Source: Rhodospirillaceae bacterium
GTDB taxonomy: Bacteria > Pseudomonadota > Alphaproteobacteria > UBA8366 > Aestuariispiraceae
NCBI GenBank assembly: GCA_002709955.1
Contig: PAQY01000013.1
Span: 186,001 to 250,000, forward strand
Direction: 5' to 3'
Length of the DNA stretch: 64,000 nt
The position numbers and the translations under genes are program-made. The notes under the pieces were generated by a model. That model did no database searches and had not been told where the DNA came from. It worked only from the letters and a program-made list of their open reading frames with translations. Of this stretch, positions 18,320 to 28,884 are shown one piece after another (the stretch's first letter is position 1; each line of letters starts with the position of its first letter).

Positions 18320-18561
18320 CTTTAAAATGATACTCTCCCCTGCAAACCGTACCGCAAATACTAAGGCGGTGTCGCTCCAAACTGATGAGCGGGAAAAACT
18401 AGTGCCAGGTGCCAGAATAAAATATGTCGGGCGAACTCACCCTCGGTCATGTAACTACGTCATTCAGGGGAATATGGCAAGAATGTGCAGACCGTTTCAG
18501 GCGGATTTTGAGACGCCTACTGTGCTATTGGTTTTGGTGAAAGCAGGAAGTCGAGGGAATC

Positions 18562-18759
18562 ATGGACGAATTTTGGATTTCTCTGGTCACGGGATTTGCA
18601 TTTTTATGTGTCTTGGAAGGGTTGCTTTATGCGCTGTTTCCGACCCAGATGCAGCGAATGATGGCAGCCGCGTTGACATTTTCACCAGCGAGTCTGCGCC
18701 GGGTGGGAATGGGGGCGCTGGTTTTCGGCATTGCGCTGGTTTGGCTGATCCGTCATTAA
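18562..18759 (+). CDS. DUF2065 (YjeT-like) small membrane protein
   Basis: Protein of 65 aa with two predicted TM helices: FWISLVTGFAFLCVLEGLLYALFP, a conserved MQRMMAA loop, then RVGMGALVFGIALVWLI. This is the complete YjeT/DUF2065 layout. Function is unknown; family members often lie near HflKC or envelope protease genes, which are absent here. It stands alone between the transglycosylase gene (divergent) and uvrB. Confidence 0.85.
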   Translation: MDEFWISLVTGFAFLCVLEGLLYALFPTQMQRMMAAALTFSPASLRRVGMGALVFGIALVWLIRH

Positions 18760-18819
18760 GGCAGGGATTGGTTTTTTGCACCGCTTGCTTGCCACCTGTC
18801 GCGGATTATAGTCTCCCTT

Positions 18820-21021
18820 ATGAGCGATACAATGGACCTGAAACCAGATATGCCCGCCGGGTATATCTTTGGCGAAACGCCGAAATATGCGCGCCCCTTA
18901 ACAGAGGGCGGCGTGCCATTGAAAATTGAGTCGGATTATCAGCCCGCGGGCGATCAGCCAGAAGCCATAAAGCAGCTTGTGGAAGGCGTTCGCGCCGGGG
19001 AGCGGGATCAGGTTCTGCTGGGGGTAACCGGATCGGGCAAGACCTTCACCATCGCCCATGCAATTCAGGAGTTACAGCGCCCAACCCTGGTTCTGGCCCC
19101 GAACAAGACCCTGGCGGCGCAATTATATGGGGAAATGAAATCCTTCTTTCCCAATAATGCGGTGGAGTATTTCGTCTCCTATTATGACTATTACCAGCCG
19201 GAAGCCTATGTTCCGCGCTCTGACACGTTCATTGAGAAGGAAAGTTCGCGCAACGAGCAGATCGACCGAATGCGCCATTCTGCGACCCGGGCCCTGTTCG
19301 AGCGGGACGATGTGATCATCGTTGCGTCTGTTTCCTGTATTTATGGTATCGGCTCGCCGGAAACCTACAGCCAGATGGTCATCGATATTGAGGCGGGCAA
19401 GCGCATGGATGTGCGCGATCTGATGCGCGAATTGGTGACCCTGCAATATAAACGCAGCGACATTCAGTTTCAGCGCGGCAGTTTTCGTGTGCGTGGCGAC
19501 ACGATAGAAATTTTCCCGGCCCACTTGGAGGATCGCGCCTGGCGGGTGTCTTTCTATGGCGATGAAATCGATGCCATTCACGAATTTGACCCGCTGACCG
19601 GGGAGAAGACGGCGACCCTGGAGAAAGTCCGGGTCTATGCAGGCAGCCACTATGTCACGCCGCGCCCAACGCTGAAGCAGGCAATGGACCGCATCAAACT
19701 GGAATTGCGCCAGCGCACGGAACAATTTGAGAAGGCCGGGAAACTGCTGGAATTACAGCGCATCGAACAACGCACCGTCTTTGACCTGGAGATGATGGAG
19801 GCGACGGGGGCATGCAATGGGATCGAGAACTATTCCCGTTACCTGACCGGGCGTAATGCCGGGGAGCCGCCGCCAACCCTGTTTGAGTATCTGCCGGACA
19901 ATGCCCTGCTGGTGCTGGATGAAAGCCATGTCACCGTGCCCCAGATTGGCGGCATGTTCCGGGGGGACTTTGCGCGGAAATCGACATTGGCGGAATTTGG
20001 CTTCCGGCTGCCGTCCTGCGTTGATAACCGCCCCTTGAAGTTTGAGGAATGGGAGGCGATGCGGCCCCAGACCATCTTTGTTTCCGCCACGCCAGGCCCT
20101 TGGGAGCTGGAGCGGACAGGGGGTGTCATTACCGAACAATTGGTGCGCCCCACCGGCCTGATCGATCCCGTTTGTATTGTGCGCCCGACGGCCAATCAGG
20201 TCGATGACCTGCTGGATGAATGCCGGAAATGCACCGAAAAGGGGGAACGTGTTCTGGTCACGGTTTTGACCAAGCGCATGGCGGAAGATCTGACCGATTA
20301 CATGTCGGAAACTGGCCTGAAAGTCCGCTATCTGCATTCTGATATCGACACGTTGGAGCGCATTGAGATTATCCGCGATCTGCGCCTGGGGGCCTTTGAT
20401 ATTCTGATCGGGATCAACCTGCTGCGGGAAGGCCTGGATATTCCCGAATGCGCGGTGGTTGCGATCCTGGACGCGGATAAGGAAGGGTTCCTGCGGTCCA
20501 AGACATCGCTGGTTCAGACCATTGGCCGGGCGGCACGAAATGTGGATGGGCGCGTCCTGTTATATGCGGATCGCATGACCGACAGCCTGACCTATGCCCT
20601 GGACGAAACCAGCCGCCGCCGGGAGAAACAGCAGCTTTACAATGCGGAACATGGCATTACGCCGGAAAGCATCAAACGCTCCATTTCCGATGTTCTGAAT
20701 TCCGTCTATGAACGGGATCGGGTCACGGTCGGCACTGGCGATGGCGCACAATCCCATCTGGTCGGGGTCGACCTGAAAACCTATATCCGTGATCTGGAAG
20801 AGCGCATGAAGGCCGCTGCTGCGGATCTGGAATTTGAAACGGCGGCCAAAATGCGTGATGAGATCAAGCGGCTGGAAGCCTATGATCTGGATATGCCGGT
20901 CGATTCCCTGCCCATCAATGCGGAGATCGCAGCCTCCCTGATCAGTAAGAACCCTGAGGCCGTGCCAAAGGGGCGTAAGGGGGCAAAGGCCTCCTCTGGC
21001 CGTCGGCGGGGGCGTCGTTGA
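18820..21021 (+). CDS. uvrB: Excinuclease ABC subunit B
   Basis: Helicase-like damage verifier of nucleotide excision repair, 733 aa. Walker A GVTGSGKT is at 68-75, the beta-hairpin [20 protein letters not shown] inserts into damaged [14 protein letters not shown] is the DExx box, [11 protein letters not shown] and QTIGRAARN are helicase motifs V and VI, and the C-terminal UVR segment ([19 protein letters not shown]) contacts UvrC. The C-terminal tail is Lys/Arg-rich. The N-terminus is about 35 residues longer than the E. coli protein before the core begins. UvrC lies 1.4 kb downstream. Confidence 0.98.
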   Translation: MSDTMDLKPDMPAGYIFGETPKYARPLTEGGVPLKIESDYQPAGDQPEAIKQLVEGVRAGERDQVLLGVTGSGKTFTIAHAIQELQRPTLVLAPNKTLAAQLYGEMKSFFPNNAVEYFVSYYDYYQPEAYVPRSDTFIEKESSRNEQIDRMRHSATRALFERDDVIIVASVSCIYGIGSPETYSQMVIDIEAGKRMDVRDLMRELVTLQYKRSDIQFQRGSFRVRGDTIEIFPAHLEDRAWRVSFYGDEIDAIHEFDPLTGEKTATLEKVRVYAGSHYVTPRPTLKQAMDRIKLELRQRTEQFEKAGKLLELQRIEQRTVFDLEMMEATGACNGIENYSRYLTGRNAGEPPPTLFEYLPDNALLVLDESHVTVPQIGGMFRGDFARKSTLAEFGFRLPSCVDNRPLKFEEWEAMRPQTIFVSATPGPWELERTGGVITEQLVRPTGLIDPVCIVRPTANQVDDLLDECRKCTEKGERVLVTVLTKRMAEDLTDYMSETGLKVRYLHSDIDTLERIEIIRDLRLGAFDILIGINLLREGLDIPECAVVAILDADKEGFLRSKTSLVQTIGRAARNVDGRVLLYADRMTDSLTYALDETSRRREKQQLYNAEHGITPESIKRSISDVLNSVYERDRVTVGTGDGAQSHLVGVDLKTYIRDLEERMKAAAADLEFETAAKMRDEIKRLEAYDLDMPVDSLPINAEIAASLISKNPEAVPKGRKGAKASSGRRRGRR

Positions 21022-21812
21022 TGCGGGTTCCTTTTGTGCAACAGGATGAGCGTCTGGCCCCGGTCGCATTGGTTACAGGCGCGGCCCGTCGGATCGGTCG
21101 TGAGATTGCCCTGGATTTGGCGCAGTATGGATTTGATATCGCCCTGCATTATCGGGGATCAGAGTCTGATGCCGAAGCGACAGCCCATGAAATTCGCGCT
21201 TTGGGGCGAGAAGTGCATTTGTTCGATGCGGATCTGGCAGACCCTGACGCGGCGACGGATCTGGTTGCCCAAACCCTGTCTGCTTTTGGCGAATTGGGCG
21301 TGGTCGTCAATAATGCGTCGATCTTTGAGCGCGACGATTGGGACAGCGTTACACGGGAAAGCTGGTCATCCCACATGGCGATCAATCTGGAATCGCCCCT
21401 GCGGATCATCCAGGCTTTTGCGAAGGCATTGCCTGATGACAAGAATGGTGTCGCCGTAAACATCATCGATCAACGGGTGTTTAATCTGACGCCACATTTC
21501 ATCAGCTATACGGCATCGAAATCCGGCCTGTGGACATTGACGCGCACACTGGCGCTGGCCCTGGCACCCCAGATTCGTGTTGCCGCCGTGGGCCCTGGGC
21601 CAACCGCGCCCAGCATCCGACAGAACATGGCTGATTTTGATCAACAATGGAATGCCGTGCCGCTTAAACGCCGCACCGAACCAACAGCGATTGCCAAGGC
21701 CGTGCGCTTTATCATCCAAAGCCCGAGCTATACCGGTCAGATGATCGCCCTGGATGGGGGCGAGCATATGGGATGGCAGCAGGCAGGGCTGGGATGCTAT
21801 ATCGAAGAATAA
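21021..21812 (+). CDS. SDR oxidoreductase, pteridine-reductase/FolM-like
   Basis: NAD(P)H-dependent short-chain dehydrogenase of 263 aa. It shows the cofactor motif VTGAARRIGREIALDL (TGxxxRxG, as in FolM/PTR1), NNAS, and the active-site ISYTASKSGL (YxxxK), and ends with SYTGQMIALDGGEHM, a C-terminus typical of bacterial pteridine-reductase-like SDRs. The ATG at 21021 overlaps the uvrB stop by one base (TGATG), giving tight translational coupling. A folate or pterin role is inferred from family resemblance. Confidence 0.85.
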   Translation: MRVPFVQQDERLAPVALVTGAARRIGREIALDLAQYGFDIALHYRGSESDAEATAHEIRALGREVHLFDADLADPDAATDLVAQTLSAFGELGVVVNNASIFERDDWDSVTRESWSSHMAINLESPLRIIQAFAKALPDDKNGVAVNIIDQRVFNLTPHFISYTASKSGLWTLTRTLALALAPQIRVAAVGPGPTAPSIRQNMADFDQQWNAVPLKRRTEPTAIAKAVRFIIQSPSYTGQMIALDGGEHMGWQQAGLGCYIEE

Positions 21813-22217
21813 TGGCGCTGCCGTGACTTAGATGGATCAGTTTAATGCTTATGACGTGTATTGAATGCAGTTGTGCCTAAATATTTAGAAATATGCCTAA
21901 AATCCAATTTATCATTTTGAGTTGTACACAGGAGGTTTTGTCAGAGTGAGAGGGAGTCCGCAGGCAAGAAGCTTTTTTCTGTTTAACCAATCTTTCATAC
22001 TTGACTTATTATAATGTTAATAAAAACAATATGTTAGTTTTTGGTGGTCAAATATTAGGCAAACCGCTGACTCCCCTAGGGAATGTGGCGAGGCGCGGGG
22101 TCGTCCCTTGGTTACCAACAAGGTTTTCCACAGATGCGGTGGATAGCTGGTTTCCAGTGCGCCAATACAGCATTAGAGCGGTTTGGGGTAAAATCCGCCC
22201 CTGTTAGAAAGGCGCAA
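21813..22217. other. AT-rich intergenic region between the SDR gene and uvrC
   Basis: About 400 bp with visibly lower GC than its neighbours. An imperfect repeat of GCCTAAA flanks ATTTAGAAAT near 21875-21902. I see no convincing promoter, RNA gene or terminator. Confidence 0.4.
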
Positions 22218-22337
22218 TTGATACCCTTGACCAATGAGGTTGGCGAAAAGAAATATGGGGAGCAGACAACCCCTGCAGCAAAGCCTGCGCAAACGGACTT
22301 GTTTGCGACGCCGCATTTGCTGAATAAAAAATGGTAA
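22218..22337 (+). CDS. Possible 39-aa leader ORF upstream of uvrC (weak)
   Basis: A TTG start with AAAGG 6 nt upstream opens a frame to a TAA at 22337, encoding a short hydrophilic peptide with Thr/Ala/Lys content ([19 protein letters not shown]). Third positions look plausible for coding, but it is short and matches no family I know. It may be noise. Confidence 0.2.
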   Translation: MIPLTNEVGEKKYGEQTTPAAKPAQTDLFATPHLLNKKW

Positions 22338-22392
22338 GACCATCGTGTATGAGCGCATACGAGCGCACGATGTTTGGCAGGAAAGTGACGAT

Positions 22393-24390
22393 ATGCCCAA
22401 CGCATCCAAGACGGAATGTTTAGCCCAAACGGCGGATGGCACCCTGTTGTCGCCTGCTGTTGCTGCACGTCCCAGTCTTGCGACCGGTGCTGCGGTGGTG
22501 AAGCGCTATGTTTCAAAGCTGGGGAACGAAGCGGGCGTCTATCGCATGATTTCTGCAGACGGTGAGCCCTTATATGTTGGCAAGGCACATAACCTGCGCA
22601 AGCGCGTTACGACCTATACCAGGCCAGATCGATTGCCGATCCGCCTGCAGCGCATGGTTTCTGAAACCGCAACGATGGAATTTGTGACCTGCGCCAGCGA
22701 GGTTGAGGCGCTGTTGCTGGAAAACAATCTGATCAAGCGCCTGATGCCGCGCTATAATGTGCTGTTGCGGGATGATAAGACATTTCCAGACATCTTGATT
22801 AGGGGCGATCAGGACTTTCCCCAGATCGTTAAGCACCGGGGCGCACGGGACCGGAAAGGGGATTTCTTTGGTCCATTCGCCTCGGCAGGGGCGGTCAATC
22901 GTACCCTGAATGTGTTGCAGCGCGCCTTTTTGCTGCGCAATTGCACGGATGGGGTGTTTCGCAATCGGTCGCGCCCCTGCCTGCAATACCAGATCAAACG
23001 CTGCAGCGCGCCCTGTGTCGGCTATATCTCGCAAGAAGGCTATGCCGCCACCGTGGCGCAGGCCAAAGCGTTCCTGTCTGGTCGATCGCAGGAGGTGAAG
23101 GATAATCTGGTCAGTGAGATGCAGGCCGCGTCTGATGCCATGGACTTTGAACGCGCCGCTTCTTATCGGGATCGGTTGCGCGCCATGGCCCATGTCCAGT
23201 CCAGCCAGGATATCAATATTGAAGGCATTGGCGACGCGGATGTGATTGCCCTGGAACATCGCGGGGGGCAAAGCTGTATCCAGGTTTTCTTTTACCGGGC
23301 GGGCCAGAATAATGGCACGCGGTCGTATTTTCCAAGCCACGACAAACAGATGGAACCGGGCCTGGTTCTGGCCGGGTTCCTGGGCCAGTTCTATGAAAGC
23401 CGCCCGCCGCCAAAAGATGTGTTGTTGAACCAAACCCCTGATGAGTTGGACCTGTTGACAGAAGCCTTGTGCCTGAAGGCGGGCCGGAAAGTCGCGATTG
23501 CCGTGCCCCAGCGTGGCGGTCGGCGCAAGGCGGTGGATCATGCAGCCGACAATGCAAGGGAGGCACTGGAACGACGCCTGGCGGAAAGTTCCAGCCAGGT
23601 GCGGTTGCTCAATGGTCTGGCGGACCTCAGCGGCCTGGAAGGGCCGCTGCAGCGGGTGGAGGTTTATGACAACAGCCACATTTCCGGGCGTCAGGCTGTG
23701 GGTGCCATGATTGTGGCCGGGCCGGAAGGGTTTTCTAAAAATCAATATCGAAAATTCAACATTCGGGGAGAGGATGAGGCCACCAGTCCCTCTGGTCCCG
23801 GTCTTGCTGAGGCACCCGTGCCTGCCTTAACCGATGCCCCTGCAGGTGGGGATGATTATGCGATGACCAAGGAAGTCATCTATCGCCGTTTCGCCCGCGC
23901 CCTGAAGGAAGACCCGGATCGCACCAGCGGTGTCTGGCCCGACCTGGTCATTCTGGATGGCGGGAAGGGTCAATTGAGTTCGGCGATGGAAGCACTGGCG
24001 GAACTGGGCCTGGAAGACGATGTTCCCGTCATGACCGTCGCCAAGGGGCCGGAGCGGGAAGCGGGCCGAGAACGGATCATGCTGCCTGGTGGGGATCAGC
24101 CGCTGTTGCTGCCCCCCCGCGATCCGGTGTTATATTTCATTCAACGCCTGAGGGATGAAGCGCACCGTTTCGCCATCGGGTCACATCGCAAGCGCCGCGC
24201 AAAGGATCAGGTGCGCAGCCCATTGGATGAAATTCCTGGAATTGGGGGGAAGCGTAAAAAGGCGCTTCTGTTATACTTCGGTTCCGCAAAGGCAGTGTCG
24301 CGCGCGTCTGTGTCGGATTTGGAGAATGTGGATGGCATTTCAAAAGCAGTGGCGAAAAAGATCCACGGTTTCTTTCATCCAAACGGCTAG
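22393..24390 (+). CDS. uvrC: Excinuclease ABC subunit C
   Basis: Dual-incision nuclease of nucleotide excision repair, 665 aa from ATG 22393, chosen for its AGGAAAG Shine-Dalgarno; the frame is open 16 codons further up. Domains in order: GIY-YIG nuclease ([18 protein letters not shown]), a Cys-containing segment [18 protein letters not shown], a UVR motif around [15 protein letters not shown], an RNase H-like 5'-nuclease ([20 protein letters not shown], then [10 protein letters not shown]), and C-terminal tandem HhH ([13 protein letters not shown]). Its 3' end overlaps the next gene by 59 bp. Confidence 0.98.
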   Translation: MPNASKTECLAQTADGTLLSPAVAARPSLATGAAVVKRYVSKLGNEAGVYRMISADGEPLYVGKAHNLRKRVTTYTRPDRLPIRLQRMVSETATMEFVTCASEVEALLLENNLIKRLMPRYNVLLRDDKTFPDILIRGDQDFPQIVKHRGARDRKGDFFGPFASAGAVNRTLNVLQRAFLLRNCTDGVFRNRSRPCLQYQIKRCSAPCVGYISQEGYAATVAQAKAFLSGRSQEVKDNLVSEMQAASDAMDFERAASYRDRLRAMAHVQSSQDINIEGIGDADVIALEHRGGQSCIQVFFYRAGQNNGTRSYFPSHDKQMEPGLVLAGFLGQFYESRPPPKDVLLNQTPDELDLLTEALCLKAGRKVAIAVPQRGGRRKAVDHAADNAREALERRLAESSSQVRLLNGLADLSGLEGPLQRVEVYDNSHISGRQAVGAMIVAGPEGFSKNQYRKFNIRGEDEATSPSGPGLAEAPVPALTDAPAGGDDYAMTKEVIYRRFARALKEDPDRTSGVWPDLVILDGGKGQLSSAMEALAELGLEDDVPVMTVAKGPEREAGRERIMLPGGDQPLLLPPRDPVLYFIQRLRDEAHRFAIGSHRKRRAKDQVRSPLDEIPGIGGKRKKALLLYFGSAKAVSRASVSDLENVDGISKAVAKKIHGFFHPNG

Positions 24391-24775
24391 CCTGACGGTG
24401 CTGCTGTTTTTCAGCCCGGTAAGCATGGCTGTGGCTGATTGTGACGGCAACATTTATGCCCTGGAAAGTATGATGCAGGATGGGCTTGGCGATCTGACCA
24501 CCGCACAGAATTTAACAGAAGAAGCCCTGCATCGTTCAGATATCACCGACGGTCAAGCATGCAGCTTTTTGCATACCGGGGTACAGCGTTTCGATAAGGC
24601 GAAAGCGCATTTTCAAAACTGCGTCGATAGCCTTGAGGATATGCTGACCCGATGTAAGGCACCGGACTGGTCGCAAATCAGCGCCAGTCCGGATTTATGC
24701 CAAACCCGCATTTCTGAAATTGAGCGGGAGCTTGCCTTGATGCCCCACCGCCTGACACGATTTTGCGACCAGTAA
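24332..24775 (+). CDS. Small secreted protein of unknown function, overlapping uvrC
   Basis: Predicted 147-aa exported protein. The ATG at 24332 lies inside uvrC, with a GGAG 7 nt upstream. Residues 1-35 form a signal peptide (basic RKR, then [17 protein letters not shown]). The mature part has five to six Cys (DCDG, QACSF, NCVD, TRCKA, LCQTR, FCDQ), consistent with disulfides in the periplasm. I do not recognise the family. The 59-bp overlap with uvrC implies translational coupling. The frame is open further upstream within uvrC, but the signal peptide fixes the start. Confidence 0.65.
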   Translation: MAFQKQWRKRSTVSFIQTASLTVLLFFSPVSMAVADCDGNIYALESMMQDGLGDLTTAQNLTEEALHRSDITDGQACSFLHTGVQRFDKAKAHFQNCVDSLEDMLTRCKAPDWSQISASPDLCQTRISEIERELALMPHRLTRFCDQ

Positions 24776-24782
24776 AGCGGCG

Positions 24783-25754
24783 TTAATACAGGTAGACGAC
24801 ATAGCTGCCATACAGGCCCAGAAAACCAGCCCCGACGATCCGCCCCAATCCATTCAGGGCAAAAATCAATCCGGTCAGAAGAAGGGATACGCCGATCATG
24901 ACCGGAATATCCATGCCCGTCATTTCTGGAGAAACTGTGACGGGTTCGATCATCGCGGTGATGCCCAGAATGGCAAGGATGTTGAAGATATTTGATCCAA
25001 CCACATTGCCGATGGCGATATCAGACTGACGACGAATGGCGGCGACCAGGGATGCCGCCAATTCTGGCAGGCTGGTGCCGACGGCTACGATGGTCAGACC
25101 AATCACAGCTTCTGAAACACCAAATGTGCGCGCGATATCTGTTGCTGACCCGACCAGCAGATTGGCCCCCACCATCAGGGCAACCAGGCCACCCAGTATT
25201 GCCAGGGTTTCCTGCCACCACAGCAATTTCGACATACTGGTGTCGGACGGGTCTTCTTCGCAGGGGGTGTTCCGGCAGGCGAAGAACAGATAGGCGATCA
25301 AGACAGCCAGCATGGCCAGCCCCATCCAACGCTCGATCAACCCGGCCCAACCCAGACCCAGCATAACGACCGCAGCAGCGATCATCATGACCAGATCACG
25401 CGACACTGTCTTGAATGCCATCGTGATCGGGGCAATCACAGCAGTCGCCCCCAGGATCAGCAGAATATTGGCGATATTGGATCCGACCACATTGCCCACG
25501 GCAATATCAGGCGACCCGGAAAGCGCGGCCTGAACAGAAACCAAAAGCTCTGGCAGAGAGGTACCAAAAGCCACAACGGTCAGCCCGACAATCAGGGGAG
25601 ACAATCCAAATCGCAGCGCCAGGGAGACACCGCCCCGAACCAGGGCTTCACCCCCGGCGAACAGCAGCGCAAGACCAAGAACCAGCAAAGAAAGGGTGAT
25701 AAGCACGGTAGGATCATCCAGTGAAGAGGGGAGGGTAGAACGATTTCCAGCCAC
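24783..25754 (-). CDS. CaCA-family Ca2+/Na+ antiporter (YrbG-like)
   Basis: Inner-membrane exchanger of 323 aa with about 10 TM helices. The two inverted alpha-repeats are clear: VAFGTSLPELLVSVQAAL...GNVVGSNIANILLILG and VAVGTSLPELAASLVAAI...GNVVGSNIFNILAILG, with the ion-binding Glu in each SLPEL. Length is normal for YrbG. It is convergent with the small secreted protein gene (7-bp gap). The first 15 residues are polar and the true start could be slightly downstream. Confidence 0.93.
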   Translation of the reverse strand: MAGNRSTLPSSLDDPTVLITLSLLVLGLALLFAGGEALVRGGVSLALRFGLSPLIVGLTVVAFGTSLPELLVSVQAALSGSPDIAVGNVVGSNIANILLILGATAVIAPITMAFKTVSRDLVMMIAAAVVMLGLGWAGLIERWMGLAMLAVLIAYLFFACRNTPCEEDPSDTSMSKLLWWQETLAILGGLVALMVGANLLVGSATDIARTFGVSEAVIGLTIVAVGTSLPELAASLVAAIRRQSDIAIGNVVGSNIFNILAILGITAMIEPVTVSPEMTGMDIPVMIGVSLLLTGLIFALNGLGRIVGAGFLGLYGSYVVYLY

Positions 25755-25837
25755 CCGCGACGCATAGGTGATCCCGTGTCGAAGATGTTACAATATGGGA
25801 CTAAAAATAATTCGGTAACTGTTCCCAGATAAGGCAA

Positions 25838-25874
25838 AGCCGGACCTGACTCCAGATTGGACTCAGGTCCGGCT
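25838..25874 (-). terminator. Hairpin downstream of the pirin gene
   Basis: Perfect 12-bp stem (AGCCGGACCTGA / TCAGGTCCGGCT) with a 13-nt loop, 22 nt after the pirin stop. The following minus-strand sequence starts TTTGCCTT, so the U-tract is short and termination may be partial. Confidence 0.55.
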
Positions 25875-25896
25875 GTCGGGGGACTCGTTTCAACGC

Positions 25897-26604
25897 TTAT
25901 CCGTTGGGAACATCCACCAGGATGACTTCAGCGTCTTCCAAGGCTTCGATCTTCACCGATTTGGCATCGCGGATAATGACGCCATCGCGGTTTTTGATCT
26001 CCGTGCCATCAATCTTCACACGCCCCTTCGCGGGGACCAGATAGGCACTGCGGTTGCGCCCCAAAATCTGGTCGATGACCGTGCCTTTGGGCAGGGTGCC
26101 CGCAAACAGGGTTGCGTCCTGATCAATGGGGGCAACACCGGTTATTCCAGGCCGTCCAGAGGCCAGGGGGTGTAATGTGCCCGCCTGATCCCCCCTGGGG
26201 AAGGATTTGGTTTCCCAGCGTGGTTTGCCCCCCTGGCTGCGGGGGATGATCCAGATCTGGAAGATCTTGGTCGTTACATCCTCTTCATTGAATTCGGAAT
26301 GCACGATCCCAGTCCCAGCAGACATAACCTGGATATCGCCCGCCTCTGTGCGGCCCTTGTTCCCCAGGTTATCCTTATGGGTGATCGCCCCTTCGCGGAC
26401 ATAGGTGATGATTTCCATATCCCGATGGGGGTGCGGGTCAAAACCAGTGCCCGGTGCGATCGTATCATCATTCCAGACACGCAGCGGCCCGACATGCATC
26501 CGCTTGGGGTCATAATAGTGCCCGAAGCTGAAATGGTGCTTTGCATCCAGCCAGCCAAAATTGGCAGCGCCCAAGCTGTCGAATGGTCTCAGTTCAAGGG
26601 TCAT
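25897..26604 (-). CDS. Pirin-family cupin protein
   Basis: Bicupin of about 235 aa from ATG 26604, which has a GAGGAG Shine-Dalgarno; an upstream in-frame extension to 26709 looks non-coding. The N-terminal cupin has metal ligands in DPHPHRDMEIITYV and GTGIVHSEFNEE (HxH...H...E). Some pirins have quercetinase activity and others act as redox-sensing cofactors. It lies beside a glutathionyl-hydroquinone reductase and a LysR regulator on a likely quinone or electrophile stress locus. A plausible role is quinone or flavonoid breakdown. Confidence 0.9.
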   Translation of the reverse strand: MTLELRPFDSLGAANFGWLDAKHHFSFGHYYDPKRMHVGPLRVWNDDTIAPGTGFDPHPHRDMEIITYVREGAITHKDNLGNKGRTEAGDIQVMSAGTGIVHSEFNEEDVTTKIFQIWIIPRSQGGKPRWETKSFPRGDQAGTLHPLASGRPGITGVAPIDQDATLFAGTLPKGTVIDQILGRNRSAYLVPAKGRVKIDGTEIKNRDGVIIRDAKSVKIEALEDAEVILVDVPNG

Positions 26605-26730
26605 GATACGCACTCCTCGTCTTGCCCACCGGCTTGTTCCGGTCAGGCGGCTTTCTGGGCATCCCGCCCATGGGGTTCGCCAGAGCATCATGCGTTCGCA
26701 TGAGCTCACACAAGATACTCTGGCTGGTTG

Positions 26731-27735
26731 TTATTTCGGCAAATTCGTCGTCGCAAACGCCTCCGTTTGCTCGGGATTTGCCCCAAAGTCCAGAACCGGT
26801 CCCACAGGAATAACACCTGTCGGGTTAATCATGTCGTGGCTGCCATAATAATGTGACTTGATATGGCGCATATTCACGGTCTCCTGCACGCCGGGCTGTT
26901 GATACAATTCCCGGGTATAGGCCCACAGATTGGGGTAATCGACGATCCGGCGCAGGTTGCATTTGAAATGCCCGACATAGACCGGATCAAACCGAACCAG
27001 GGTTGTAAACAAACGCCAGTCCGCCTCTGTGATCTGATCCCCGACCAGATACCGCTGTTTTGACAGGCGCTTTTCCAACCAGTCCAGGCTGTCGAACAGG
27101 TCTGTGACCGCCTCTTCATAAGGTGCCTGTTCGGTCGCAAATCCTGATTTATAGACACCATTATTTACAGTGTTATAGACCCGGTCATTGACCTCATCGA
27201 TTTCCGCGCGCAGGGCTTCTGGATAGTAATCCCCGGCCCGTGCACCGACCCCATCGAATGCTGAATTCAGCATCCGGATGATATCGGCCGATTCATTCGA
27301 CACGATCTGGTCGGTCTTCTTGTCGTACAGGACCGGGACCGTCACCCGACCGGAATAGTCAGGCTTTACCGCCGTATAGACCTGGTGCAGGAACCGCGCC
27401 TTGTGGATCGGGTCGGTAATGACATCCGGGTCACTGTCGTCAAAGGTCCAGCCGTTTTCTTTCATCCTCCAATGGACGACAGAAACGTCGATCATCTTGT
27501 CCAGGTCCTTGATGGCCCGGAAAATCAGGGTGCGATGGGCCCAGGGACAGGCCAGGGACACATACAGGTGATAGCGACCCGCTTCTGCCTTGAAACCGGC
27601 ATCGCCGGTCGGTCCAGCGCTGCCATCCGCCGTGACCCAGTTTCGGAATACTGAGTCACTGCGCACAAATTTACCGCCTGTTTTGGACGTGTCGTACCAT
27701 TTGTCGTGCCATTCGCCGTCTACCAACAGTCCCAT
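26731..27735 (-). CDS. Glutathionyl-hydroquinone reductase (YqjG/Xi-class GST)
   Basis: Xi-class glutathione transferase of 334 aa that reduces glutathionyl-hydroquinones. It has the class-specific catalytic motif SLACPWAHRTLI, the neighbouring VVHWRMKENGWTFDD, the cis-Pro/GSH-binding VPVLYDKKTDQIVSNESADI, and a C-terminal helical domain ending near MRHIKSHYYGSHDMINPTGV. Length matches YqjG. It is transcribed toward the pirin gene and divergently from a LysR gene, the arrangement of a regulated detoxification unit. Confidence 0.94.
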   Translation of the reverse strand: MGLLVDGEWHDKWYDTSKTGGKFVRSDSVFRNWVTADGSAGPTGDAGFKAEAGRYHLYVSLACPWAHRTLIFRAIKDLDKMIDVSVVHWRMKENGWTFDDSDPDVITDPIHKARFLHQVYTAVKPDYSGRVTVPVLYDKKTDQIVSNESADIIRMLNSAFDGVGARAGDYYPEALRAEIDEVNDRVYNTVNNGVYKSGFATEQAPYEEAVTDLFDSLDWLEKRLSKQRYLVGDQITEADWRLFTTLVRFDPVYVGHFKCNLRRIVDYPNLWAYTRELYQQPGVQETVNMRHIKSHYYGSHDMINPTGVIPVGPVLDFGANPEQTEAFATTNLPK

Positions 27736-27869
27736 GTCGTTGCTCCTTCTGGTTCATTTGTCTGGGACACAACTTAATCCCGATCTGAATAAGAACAATC
27801 GATCAGAAAAGAATTTAATTGTTTCGAAAAAGGCCCTAATGTTTCTCAACCAATCTGGAGCGATAGAAA

Positions 27870-28784
27870 ATGCAGGATTTAAGCGGGATTGCAGTATTCG
27901 CAGCGGTTGTTGAGGCTGGAAGCTTCACCGCGGCTGCCGAAAAAATGGGACAATCAAAGTCTGCAGTCAGCAAGCAGGTGACGCGCCTGGAGCAGCGGCT
28001 GGGCGCGCAATTGATTGCGCGGACAACGCGACGTCTGAACCTGACGGAGGTGGGTCAGGCGTTTTATGAGCGCTGTCGCCGGATCATTGCCGAAGCGGAA
28101 GAGGCGGAACTGGCCGTCACCCATTTGCAGGAACGCCCGCGAGGCCGGTTAAGGGTGACTGCGCCTGTCAGTTTTGGCATTACCCACTTGGCCCGCGCAT
28201 TGCCAGATTTCATGGCGCAGTTTCCAGAAGTGAAAGTCTTCATGGATTTCAGCGACCGTCGTGTCGATATCCTGGAGGAAGGGTTTGATATGGCCGTGCG
28301 CATTGGCGTGCTGGAAGATTCCAGCCTGATCGCCAAGCGCATCGCGGAAACCAGGCGACCAATCCTGGCGTCCAAGGACTATTGGGATCGAATGGGGCAA
28401 CCTGAACACCCCAAGGACCTGGAAACGCATAACTGCCTGATCTACACCTATCTCAGCGCTCCGAATTCCTGGACCTTCAAGGATCCCGATGATCCGAAAG
28501 GGGCGGGGATTTCGGTTCGCGTCAGTGGTACATTGACATCGAATAATGGCAATGCGCTGGCTATGGCGGCAGCGGCGGGTCTGGGAATCGTGAATTCCCC
28601 CACATTCATATGCGCAGATAGTATTCGGAATGGGGACTTGATTTCAGCATTGGATGCGTTTGAACCGGATCCGATTGGCATTTATGCCCTGTATCCGCCC
28701 AATCGCCATTTATCGGCCAAGGTGCGCGCCTTTGTTGATTTCCTGGTTGCGCGCTATTCCGGGCCGGAGATGCTGTGGCCGTGA
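27870..28784 (+). CDS. LysR-family transcriptional regulator
   Basis: LTTR of 304 aa. The N-terminal HTH is VEAGSFTAAAEKMGQSKSAVSKQVTRLEQRLG, followed by the RTTRRLNLTEVGQAFYERC linker and a periplasmic-binding-like effector domain (RLRVTAPVSFGITHL). It is divergent from the glutathionyl-hydroquinone reductase gene, the classic position for a LysR activator of that operon. The 134-bp gap is AT-rich and should contain the operator; no clean T-N11-A box stands out. Confidence 0.93.
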   Translation: MQDLSGIAVFAAVVEAGSFTAAAEKMGQSKSAVSKQVTRLEQRLGAQLIARTTRRLNLTEVGQAFYERCRRIIAEAEEAELAVTHLQERPRGRLRVTAPVSFGITHLARALPDFMAQFPEVKVFMDFSDRRVDILEEGFDMAVRIGVLEDSSLIAKRIAETRRPILASKDYWDRMGQPEHPKDLETHNCLIYTYLSAPNSWTFKDPDDPKGAGISVRVSGTLTSNNGNALAMAAAAGLGIVNSPTFICADSIRNGDLISALDAFEPDPIGIYALYPPNRHLSAKVRAFVDFLVARYSGPEMLWP

Positions 28785-28884
28785 CCATCCTCAGCCGTAT
28801 CTTGACGTAGGGTCTGAAAAGGTCTTGCCTGTGGGCTCCCGCGCCGCCCCAATATCGCGTTACCCATTATTGCATTAAGGACCT

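Noticed and set aside
22120-22140. DnaA-box-like TTTTCCACA suggesting a replication origin near uvrC
   Set aside because: A single imperfect 9-mer with no cluster, no DnaA/DnaN/ParAB genes nearby; chance occurrence is likely.
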